6,888 bases of DNA, from contig JALHLM010000334.1 of the NCBI GenBank assembly GCA_022844585.1, positions 1 through 6,888 of the forward strand. Reading direction: 5' to 3'. The notes under the pieces were generated by a model. That model saw nothing but the letters and a program-made list of their open reading frames with translations, was not told the origin of the DNA and searched no databases. Made by a program: the position numbers and the translations under genes. Source of the stretch: Pirellulales bacterium. Its GTDB lineage: Bacteria; Planctomycetota; Planctomycetia; Pirellulales; JALHLM01. Below, one piece after another: positions 1 through 5,113 of the stretch. Position 1 is the first letter of the stretch, and every line of letters begins with the position of its first letter.

Positions 1-543
1 GAGGCCTTCGAGTTCGAAGACAACGTCGTCGGCGGTCGTATTCCGAAGGAATACATCCCCGCGGTGCAAAAGGGCTTCCGCGATTCGATCGTCAAAGGCC
101 CGCTGGGCCAGTACCCGATCGTGGGCGTGAAGTGCATCCTGGAGGACGGCTCGTATCACGAAGTCGACAGCTCCGACATGGCGTTCCAGATCTGCGCCCG
201 GAACTGCTTCCGCGAGACCTTCCTGCAAATGAAGCCGGCCCTGCTCGAACCCATTATGAAGCTCGAGATTGAAGTGCCGACGCAATTCCAAGGTTCGGTC
301 ACTGGTGAAATCAACAGCCGCCGCGGGATGATCGTGCAGACGGAAATGCTCGGCCCCATCGCCAAGATCGAAGCGGAAGTGCCGCTCTCGGAAACCTTCG
401 GCTACTCGACCGACCTCCGCAGCATGACCCAGGGCCAAGGCACCTTCACCATGGAATTCGCCAAGTACCGCCGCGTACCGGGCAACATCCAGGAAGCAAT
501 CCTGGCCGAGAAGAAAAAGCAGCAGTTGGTCGGCGCGAAGTAG
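1..543 (+). CDS. fusA: Elongation factor G, C-terminal part (5' end outside window)
   Basis: This is the last 180 residues of EF-G, the ribosomal translocation GTPase of the cytoplasm; the GTPase domain lies left of the window. The reading frame is open from base 1 and ends at TAG 541-543. Recognisable blocks are the domain IV segment GGRIPKEYIPAVQKGF (residues 11-26), DGSYHEVDSS with AF following (about 49-61), and the domain V blocks LLEPIMK (about 80-87), RRGMI, and FGYSTDLRSMTQGQGTFTMEF. These are standard EF-G signatures. The wording QKGFRDSIVKGPL, VDSSDMAF and EFQG-like TQFQGSVTGEIN is closer, from memory, to mitochondrial EF-G1 and the spirochete/planctomycete spdEFG1 group than to E. 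coli FusA; that subgroup call is inference. The C-terminus ends in a short lysine-rich tail (AEKKKQQLVGAK). An intrinsic terminator starts about 30 bases after the stop, so the gene is the end of its transcription unit. Confidence 0.96.
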   Translation, partial: EAFEFEDNVVGGRIPKEYIPAVQKGFRDSIVKGPLGQYPIVGVKCILEDGSYHEVDSSDMAFQICARNCFRETFLQMKPALLEPIMKLEIEVPTQFQGSVTGEINSRRGMIVQTEMLGPIAKIEAEVPLSETFGYSTDLRSMTQGQGTFTMEFAKYRRVPGNIQEAILAEKKKQQLVGAK

Positions 544-571
544 GCAAGTCGGAACTCAGAAGTAATTCTCA

Positions 572-610
572 AGCGGAGCGGTTGACCTGGGTCGGCCGCT
601 CCGCTTTTTT
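572..610 (+). terminator. Intrinsic terminator after fusA (hairpin copy 1)
   Basis: Bases 572-586 pair with 591-605 to give a 15-bp stem (outer ten pairs AGCGGAGCGG/CCGCTCCGCT, then two T·G wobbles, then GAC/GTC) closed by a CTGG loop, followed by a T run at 605-610. This is a textbook rho-independent terminator for fusA. Bases 573-610 match 2069-2106 with a single difference (G594 against A2090). Confidence 0.9.
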
Positions 611-637
611 GTTGCGCGCTGGGCAGGGCGCCTTTCG

Positions 638-666
638 TTGCACCTGCATTTTGCAGCCACTAGACT
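638..666 (+). promoter_or_regulatory. Possible promoter of the secretin-like gene
   Basis: TTGCAC (638-643), a 17-base spacer and TAGACT (661-666) resemble a sigma-70 promoter: three of six bases match at -35 and four of six at -10. It lies between the fusA terminator and the ATG at 714, leaving a leader of about 40 bases. The spacer holds a perfect inverted repeat CTGCA-ttt-TGCAG (644-656). The match is weak, and planctomycete promoters are poorly defined, so this is tentative. Confidence 0.28.
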
Positions 667-701
667 GGCGCCGTGGCGGTCACCTTTTTCGATCCCAGAG
701 C

Positions 702-706
702 AGAGG
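702..706 (+). promoter_or_regulatory. Ribosome binding site fixing the start at 714
   Basis: AGAGG lies seven bases before ATG 714. The reading frame is open further upstream (from 582), but that stretch overlaps the fusA terminator and has no signal-peptide character. The RBS and the signal peptide that begins at 714 together decide the start. Confidence 0.65.
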
Positions 707-713
707 CGCTCCC

Positions 714-2051
714 ATGAAGACTTTTTGGACGGCAGTCGCGTTCGTTGTTGTCACGCTGTATGGAGGAGTCTGTCGCGCGCAGGACGAGGAGCCGGCGACG
801 CAGGAAATTCGTAGCAAGATCAAGCAATTGCAAACGGAACTTGACGCCACGCAGGCAAAATCGGATCAGCGGCGCGGCGTGACGCGGATCGGCGGTTCCA
901 CCCGCCCGGTCGAGAGCGAAGAATTGCTCGTCCGCGTCTACGACCTGCATGATCTGTTCGCGATGGCGCCTGCGTATCCGGCGTTTATCGCGCCCGATTT
1001 TGGGCCCGGCGTCCAGCCGCTCTTTCATTTCGCGCCCGGCGGGACGCGATTTTCCGGAGGGGGCGGATTCGGTGGTGGCGGTGGTGGCGGGGGCGGCTTT
1101 TTCAACATTCCCGCCGCGACAGGCGCCCTGACCGACGCTGCGCGCCAACTTCCCAAGCAAAACGGCCGCACGGAACGTCCGCAGACCTCGATCGAGGATC
1201 TCATCGAAGCAATCACTTCCAGCATTTCGCCGACCGACTGGACCGATGTCGGCGGAACCTTCACGATCATTGATCTCGGCACGGTCCTGATCGTGTCGGC
1301 CGATGAGGAAGCGCACGAACAAATCGATCGCTTGTTAGAACTACTGCGCGAACGTTGGAAAACGCTACGCACGGTTTCCATCCGAGCCGACTGGCTGTGG
1401 CTGACCTCGGCGGAAGTCGGCGGCATCGTCTTGCCGGCGGATAAACGCACCACGGAGCAACCTTACGGCGTCGTAGACGGCGACAAATGGGCGATTGCAC
1501 TCGCGGCGACGCCCGCCGCTGAATCGCGACCGCTGCACGCGGCGACGACTTGCTACAACGCCCAAACGATCAGTCTCGTCTCCGGCGCCGAAAGCGCGTA
1601 CGTGTCGCAGATCGAACCGACCGCGGCCGGTGATTCCGAAGAGGGCCAATCGACGGAACTCGGCTACACGCCCACGACGCGCGTCCTGTTCGAGGGCGCC
1701 GCGCTGCAGGTCACGCCGCTGATCAACAAGCGCGGCACGATCGTCACGTTAGACATCCAGTCCCGGTTGAGCCGCCGACAAGCGGAGAGCAACAGCGCCC
1801 CCACGACGCCGGCAGGTTCGGCCCGGGACGCGGCGGCGGCCATCGACTTGCCACGGTTGGCGATCGCGCAACTCGCAACCACCATTCGCGCACCCGTGGA
1901 GACCACAATGTTGGTCGGCGGCATGGACCTTGCCGGAGAGCCCGCCGCTGGCGACAGGGGTTTGTACTTGTTCGTCAGCGTGAGCGTACAGGAACTACGC
2001 GACGACGATCAGGCCTCGCCCGCTGCCAGTGAGCCCGCCAGCACAAAGTAG
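714..2051 (+). CDS. Secreted secretin-like protein (N-domain plus secretin core)
   Basis: The product has 445 residues. It begins with a likely Sec signal peptide (MKTFWTAVAFVVVTLYGGVCRA, in two parts: charged start then hydrophobic core; cleavage near residue 22). Residues about 30-50 look helical (IRSKIKQLQTELDATQAK). ELLVRVYDLHDL (about 70-81) and the block DLIEAITSSISPTDW...GTVLIVSADEEAHEQIDRLLELLRE (about 162-213) resemble the secretin N-domain repeats common in planctomycete proteins. Between them is a glycine tract GGGGFGGGGGGGGGFF (about 115-130), probably a flexible linker. The C-terminal half reads like the secretin core: CYNAQTISLVSGAESAYV (about 280-297), FEGAALQVTPLINKRGTIVTLDI (about 325-348, written here from its parts) and VETTMLVGGMDLAG near 395-408, matching the usual late GG-L motif. 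Secretins form outer-membrane gates for type II/IV secretion, but this protein is short and no pilus or secretion genes adjoin it, so a gate function is unproven. It sits alone between two terminators. The family call is fairly sure; the role is not known. Confidence 0.75.
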   Translation: MKTFWTAVAFVVVTLYGGVCRAQDEEPATQEIRSKIKQLQTELDATQAKSDQRRGVTRIGGSTRPVESEELLVRVYDLHDLFAMAPAYPAFIAPDFGPGVQPLFHFAPGGTRFSGGGGFGGGGGGGGGFFNIPAATGALTDAARQLPKQNGRTERPQTSIEDLIEAITSSISPTDWTDVGGTFTIIDLGTVLIVSADEEAHEQIDRLLELLRERWKTLRTVSIRADWLWLTSAEVGGIVLPADKRTTEQPYGVVDGDKWAIALAATPAAESRPLHAATTCYNAQTISLVSGAESAYVSQIEPTAAGDSEEGQSTELGYTPTTRVLFEGAALQVTPLINKRGTIVTLDIQSRLSRRQAESNSAPTTPAGSARDAAAAIDLPRLAIAQLATTIRAPVETTMLVGGMDLAGEPAAGDRGLYLFVSVSVQELRDDDQASPAASEPASTK

Positions 2052-2068
2052 GAAATCGGAATCTACCT

Positions 2069-2107
2069 GCGGAGCGGTTGACCTGGGTCAGCCGCTCCGC
2101 TTTTTTT
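2069..2107 (+). terminator. Intrinsic terminator after the secretin-like gene (hairpin copy 2)
   Basis: Bases 2069-2082 pair with 2087-2100 (outer arm GCGGAGCGG/CCGCTCCGC, one T·G wobble, then TGAC/GTCA) around a CTGG loop, followed by seven T residues (2101-2107). It starts 17 bases after the stop codon. It differs from the fusA terminator by one base, and that change turns a T·G wobble into a T-A pair, so the fold is kept. Confidence 0.9.
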
Positions 2108-2123
2108 GTCGCCGGGCGGCGAC
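2108..2123 (+). repeat. Second small perfect hairpin directly after the T tract
   Basis: GTCGCC (2108-2113) and GGCGAC (2118-2123) form a perfect six-pair stem with a GGGC loop, starting at the base after the terminator T run. It has no T tract of its own. It may be a backup structure for termination or for 3'-end stability, or chance in GC-rich DNA. Confidence 0.4.
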
Positions 2124-2169
2124 GACTGGAGCGAAATTGTCAGAAGCAGCGGCCGTTCCGGCAGAATAT

Positions 2170-2198
2170 TTGACAGCCTCGCAGGCTGGAAGTAACAT
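2170..2198 (+). promoter_or_regulatory. Sigma-70-like promoter of the lysine-rich gene
   Basis: A perfect TTGACA (2170-2175), a 17-base spacer and TAACAT (2193-2198, four of six consensus bases) lie downstream of a terminator and upstream of ATG 2262, giving a leader of roughly 57 bases. A perfect inverted repeat CAGCCT-cgc-AGGCTG (2174-2188) overlaps the end of the -35 box and the spacer, where a repressor could bind; that is inference. Confidence 0.5.
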
Positions 2199-2261
2199 CC
2201 CGTGGCCCGTTCTACAACGCCGCGAACATCCTCCTTTCGTTGACACTCACGAGGCTCCGTC

Positions 2262-2717
2262 ATGGCAAAGAAAGCAGCTGCCGGGAACGCAAAGATCGTC
2301 AAAGTGAAGGATATGGGGAAGGAGATTCCCAAGGAGACCTGGTGGTCGAATCCCAAGAAGGCCGCCAAGGTCGGCTTCGAGCAGGAGTTGAAGGAGGACA
2401 TGAAGGATTTCAAGGACGACAAGGAAGAGCTCGCCAAACTGAAAGTCCGCAAAGCGAAGTTCGAAGAACTGATGAGTTCCTTCGACGAAGGCCTCTCCGG
2501 GAAACTCAAGGCGATCGAGGCCGAAGCGAAGCTGGAAAAACTGCTGCCGAAGTGCCGCGAAGCGTTGGAAGTCGTCAAACGCTATCGCGACAAGGTCAAA
2601 GGCGTGGCGGGGAAGATTGGCAATCCGCAAAAGACTTCGATGGTCCTCAGCGGCGCTCTCGACAAGATCGCGCGGAGCCTGGAAAAGCAGATCGACATTC
2701 TGACGGACGCGCTATAA
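2262..2717 (+). CDS. Lysine-rich, helical hypothetical protein (151 aa)
   Basis: I do not recognise this protein. It has no signal peptide or membrane segment, so it is probably cytoplasmic. About 30 of 151 residues are lysine, with many Glu and Asp in between. The N-terminus (MAKKAAAGNAKIVKVK) is basic, and KETWWSNPKKAAKVGFEQEL (about 24-43) carries a Trp pair. Residues about 40-118 are a run of charged residues with spaced Leu, Ala and Val (for example KDDKEELAKLKVRKAKFEEL, and KLEKLLPKCREALEVVKRY), typical of long amphipathic helices or a coiled coil. A final helix follows (about 127-151). GAGG at 2251-2254, seven bases before the ATG, supports the start, and a good promoter lies upstream. 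Nucleic-acid binding or a structural role is possible from composition alone, but nothing in the sequence proves it. The codon pattern and flanking signals make a real gene very likely. Confidence 0.8.
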   Translation: MAKKAAAGNAKIVKVKDMGKEIPKETWWSNPKKAAKVGFEQELKEDMKDFKDDKEELAKLKVRKAKFEELMSSFDEGLSGKLKAIEAEAKLEKLLPKCREALEVVKRYRDKVKGVAGKIGNPQKTSMVLSGALDKIARSLEKQIDILTDAL

Positions 2718-2733
2718 TGCGAACGCGGTCAAG

Positions 2734-4113
2734 CTACTCGCGCGGCGCCGTGGCTTGCGTGACGCGTGGCCCTGGCTCGCGCGAGGCTTGAATCGCCAGC
2801 CATTGTTGATCGCGCGACCAGACGAGTTGGCATTCGACCGGCGCTCGATCTTTGCGATCGGCCCGCTCGTCAAGAACGTCTTCCAAAAGCGCATTGAACA
2901 GATTCGTCAGCACCATCCGTGCGCCGGGCCCGACGACGATTGGCGTCACCGACGGCGTGTGCAGTAGGATTTCCACGTCGGCGTCGCTCACGAACTCCGG
3001 CGGCGTCGATGGATTCGACGGCTCGGTGCTCGTAAAGGCGAACTCCAGGTAGTCGTCGGTCGAGCGGCTGGTGACCTGGGCGTCTTCCAGGCCGAGCGCT
3101 TCGCTGAACCGCTCGCGATGCCGCGACAGGAAATTGTCGGTGCGCTTCAGCGATTGTTCGACCTGCCGATCGATGTCGCGCGCGACCCGACCACGGTTAT
3201 GTGCCGCCGAAATGCGATCGGCCTGCGGGCGCGATTCCTCGACGCGACGCGTGGCGATGTTCTTGGCGATGCGCCCCCGCAATCTCGGCAGCGACGTGGT
3301 GATACCCGCGGAGCGGCTGCGCGACGTAGCGGTAACTTCCGCGGGCAAGAACGTCACGCCATCGGGCGTGATGTTGATGCGCTTCGTGCCGACAAACGTC
3401 GTCGTGGAACGGCTATGAATCCAGACGGGGTGATGCGTGCCGACGGTGCGCGAATGTGCGACGCCTTGGACCTTCACCAAGAGCGCCCCGTTTTCTTCCG
3501 CCGGCGTGGCCACGATGGTCACGGTGCCGTCCACATCCGAGGTTCCACGAATCGGCGTGCCGAGAATCGTATCCCGCACCGGCACGGTGCGATCGATCTC
3601 CCGGGCGAAGCGGCGATTTAAATACGCGTTGCCGAGCCGGATGTGTACCGCGTCCGGCGTGGGAAACATGTCCGGGGCTAGGTCTTCGTCACCGCTGAAC
3701 CAGCCCTGCACGCGCGGGGCGATCTGCGCGGCGACCGGTTGCCAAGATTTCACCGATGAAATTCCTTGCCGTTGCCACGCGGCCAGATAGATTCGATCCG
3801 CGTCACTCAATCGCGCGAGGGGCACTTCGACCAAGCGGCCGTTCGCTTTCTTTAGCGTGGCAGTCTTCTCACTCGCTCCGACGAGCCCGGCCTGCGTTTG
3901 GAAGCGGCCCGTGTTGTCACTCCAGCGGCGGATCTCGCCCGAAACCAGGTTCTTGCTCCCGGCATTGAAGAGGGCCTTCATGGCGCCCTTCGCGGCGTTA
4001 GGAACGTCGGCGGTGGTTGCCGGCTCCGCGGCGAACAGCACGACCGAGCCTGGCTGCCCAACAACCAGTGCGGATGCGAACAAGCCAATCAACATGTTGA
4101 TGCGAGGGATCAT
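2734..4113 (-). CDS. Secreted SHD1-domain protein
   Basis: The product has 459 residues. It begins with a likely signal peptide (positive start MIPR, hydrophobic NMLIGLFASALVVG, cleavage possibly after FAA near residue 29). Residues about 60-112 are an SHD1 domain (Sla1 homology domain 1): IRRWSDNTGRFQTQAGLVG, then ATLKKANGRLVEVPLARLS and ADRIYL, matching the usual pattern of a Trp-Ser/Thr-Asp start, an LKK-DG-like turn and VPL--LS-AD. SHD1 is known from yeast Sla1, where it binds NPFxD peptides, and is widespread in planctomycete secreted proteins with unknown roles. Residues about 155-275 look beta-rich (GTPIRGTSDVDGTVTIV, HPVWIHSRSTTTFVGTKRI). Residues about 276-345 are Arg-rich and helical. 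Residues about 370-445 may form a last small domain. I cannot name these regions. The start is supported by the signal peptide; no clear Shine-Dalgarno is seen, and ATG at codon 7 is an alternative. It may be co-transcribed with the DUF1559-type gene 78 bases upstream. Confidence 0.82.
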   Translation of the reverse strand: MIPRINMLIGLFASALVVGQPGSVVLFAAEPATTADVPNAAKGAMKALFNAGSKNLVSGEIRRWSDNTGRFQTQAGLVGASEKTATLKKANGRLVEVPLARLSDADRIYLAAWQRQGISSVKSWQPVAAQIAPRVQGWFSGDEDLAPDMFPTPDAVHIRLGNAYLNRRFAREIDRTVPVRDTILGTPIRGTSDVDGTVTIVATPAEENGALLVKVQGVAHSRTVGTHHPVWIHSRSTTTFVGTKRINITPDGVTFLPAEVTATSRSRSAGITTSLPRLRGRIAKNIATRRVEESRPQADRISAAHNRGRVARDIDRQVEQSLKRTDNFLSRHRERFSEALGLEDAQVTSRSTDDYLEFAFTSTEPSNPSTPPEFVSDADVEILLHTPSVTPIVVGPGARMVLTNLFNALLEDVLDERADRKDRAPVECQLVWSRDQQWLAIQASREPGPRVTQATAPRE

Positions 4114-4128
4114 AGCGGTAGCGCGCGG

Positions 4129-4165
4129 GGAAAGGGTTCACGACAGGGTTCCAGAAGCCCTTTCC
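4129..4165 (-). repeat. Inverted repeat in the leader of the SHD1 gene
   Basis: GGAAAGGG (4129-4136) and CCCTTTCC (4158-4165) form a perfect eight-base inverted repeat with 21 bases between. In the leftward transcript the hairpin would end about 15 bases before the SHD1 start codon. There is no T tract, so it is not a standard terminator. It could affect mRNA stability or ribosome access, or be chance. Confidence 0.35.
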
Positions 4166-4191
4166 GATAAGCTACGCAACTCCCGGGCCGT

Positions 4192-4929
4192 TCACGGACG
4201 AGTGTGGAACGGCTCGAGCAATTCGTCGCGGTCGTTTGCCCTGGCGCCGTCGATCGTCATCAATAGCACGAGCCGGTCGCGGGGCGTGTCCGCGCGGAGG
4301 CGCCACACTTTGCCGTCGAGAAAGATCACATGGAAGCTGTCGTCGAACGTGCCAAGCTGCGGCACGTTCGACGTTAGTTCTCGATAGTCGAGGTCGCGCG
4401 GTTGCATCCAATGAATGCCGGAATTGCGGACTTCGATGGCGCAGATTAGATCGGCCAGGTCGTCGCGGAGTGTCAAAGCCTCACTTCGCTCCGAATCGAA
4501 AGCCGCGCCGGGGCCGACGATGCCGAGTACGTTGGTGGTAAGCTCCTGCCCCGCTTGGGGCGCGTCGTCCCAGCAATACCTGCGGCTGCGTCGCTTCCCG
4601 AGCAGTTGATTGCGCGGCGAATCCCAGGCTTGCCGGTAGTCGTAGTCGGTTTCGTTGTAGTCAATCAGCGGCGCGAGTTGCATTCGCCAACTGTGGGATG
4701 GCCGTCTGGTGGTCGCGGGCGTGACGGCCCGAGGGAATTCGCCCGACGTGCTTTCCAGAGTGCGCAGCCCCGACGCGATCACTTTCATGTGCGCCCGGGA
4801 CTGAGTTCGAAGATGCGACGTCTGCCGAAAACGCACGAACAAGGCCGCGACCGCCGCACAGGCGACGAGCAACAATAGCTCGCGTAGCGTAAATTTCGGC
4901 CATGATCGTTTGGTGAAGAAGTTCGTCAC
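4192..4929 (-). CDS. DUF1559-type protein with pilin-like N-terminal helix
   Basis: The product has 245 residues. A short basic start (KRSWPK) is followed by FTLRELLLLVACAAVAALFV (residues 13-32), a single membrane helix that resembles a type IV pilin/pseudopilin N-terminus, with Glu at the fifth position after the presumed cut. The residue before the Phe is Lys, not the Gly usually required by prepilin peptidase, so cleavage is doubtful. The rest matches the DUF1559 (SBP_bac_10) family, greatly expanded in planctomycetes: SWRMQLAPLIDY and AWDSPRNQLL (about 80-110), TNVLGIVGPGAAF (132-144), RNSGIHWMQPRDLDYREL (about 168-185) and FHVIFLDGKVWRL (199-211). Family members are thought to be pseudopilin-like envelope proteins; their function is largely unknown. 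The start is GTG at 4929; no good Shine-Dalgarno precedes it. The frame is open only to 4962, so little more could be added. The next gene downstream encodes the SHD1 protein. Confidence 0.8.
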   Translation of the reverse strand: MTNFFTKRSWPKFTLRELLLLVACAAVAALFVRFRQTSHLRTQSRAHMKVIASGLRTLESTSGEFPRAVTPATTRRPSHSWRMQLAPLIDYNETDYDYRQAWDSPRNQLLGKRRSRRYCWDDAPQAGQELTTNVLGIVGPGAAFDSERSEALTLRDDLADLICAIEVRNSGIHWMQPRDLDYRELTSNVPQLGTFDDSFHVIFLDGKVWRLRADTPRDRLVLLMTIDGARANDRDELLEPFHTRP

Positions 4930-4969
4930 GGAAGTGCGTCGCGCAGTTGTGCTCAGGGAGCCTCAATAC

Positions 4970-4997
4970 ATTCTACCGCTTATGTCGCGCGCAACAA
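4970..4997 (-). promoter_or_regulatory. Possible promoter of the DUF1559-type gene
   Basis: On the minus strand TTGTTG (4997-4992), a 16-base spacer and TAGAAT (4975-4970) resemble a sigma-70 promoter. The -10 matches five of six bases and the -35 three of six. It sits 40 bases before the GTG start. Its -35 box overlaps the T tract of the terminator of the preceding BBP7 gene, so the two signals are packed together. Confidence 0.38.
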
Positions 4998-5068
4998 AAA
5001 CGGCCGCCGGGTCTTCACTGAGGCGGGAAAGCGTATCCGCTCCCGTTCAGCGTAGCCCGACGGCCGTT
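4996..5068 (-). terminator. Likely intrinsic terminator after the BBP7 gene
   Basis: On the minus strand AACGGCCGTCGGG (5068-5056) pairs with CCCGGCGGCCGTT (5011-4999): 13 pairs including one T·G wobble. A T run follows (complement of the A tract 4996-5000). The 44-base interior can itself fold: CGGGA...TCCCG-type arms at about 5024-5045 hold an inner AGCG/CGCT stem. It begins about 45 bases after the BBP7 stop. The large interior makes it less typical than the two rightward terminators. Confidence 0.58.
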
Positions 5069-5113
5069 GAAGTTAGTTCGTATCGCGGCCGAACCGCCTC
5101 AAGCCCGTCCGCC

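Noticed and set aside
582..713. In-frame upstream extension of the secretin-like gene
   Set aside because: It overlaps the fusA terminator and the candidate promoter, and the signal peptide plus AGAGG ribosome site clearly place the start at 714.
660..1649. Long open frames antisense to the secretin-like gene
   Set aside because: They are rich in Arg, Pro and Ala, have no start signals or family likeness, and are the usual shadows of a GC-rich coding strand. The Pro run is the complement of the Gly tract.
631..2242. Shared ten-mer CCTTTCGTTG (631-640 and 2233-2242) as part of a duplicated intergenic unit
   Set aside because: It lies at different distances from the terminators and start codons, and the surrounding sequence does not match, so chance is enough.
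2240..2245. Second TTGACA just before the lysine-rich gene
   Set aside because: Its -10 would fall inside the coding sequence, where no matching hexamer exists; the box at 2170 fits better.
2692..2718. TATAAT at the end of the lysine-rich gene as a promoter
   Set aside because: The -10 is perfect, but the only -35-like TCGACA is 15 bases away and transcription would run antisense into the SHD1 gene with no gene to serve.
3071..4387. Plus-strand open frames across the SHD1 and DUF1559-type genes
   Set aside because: Arg/Ser-rich composition, no ribosome sites and mutual overlap; the minus-strand genes have signal peptides and recognisable domains.
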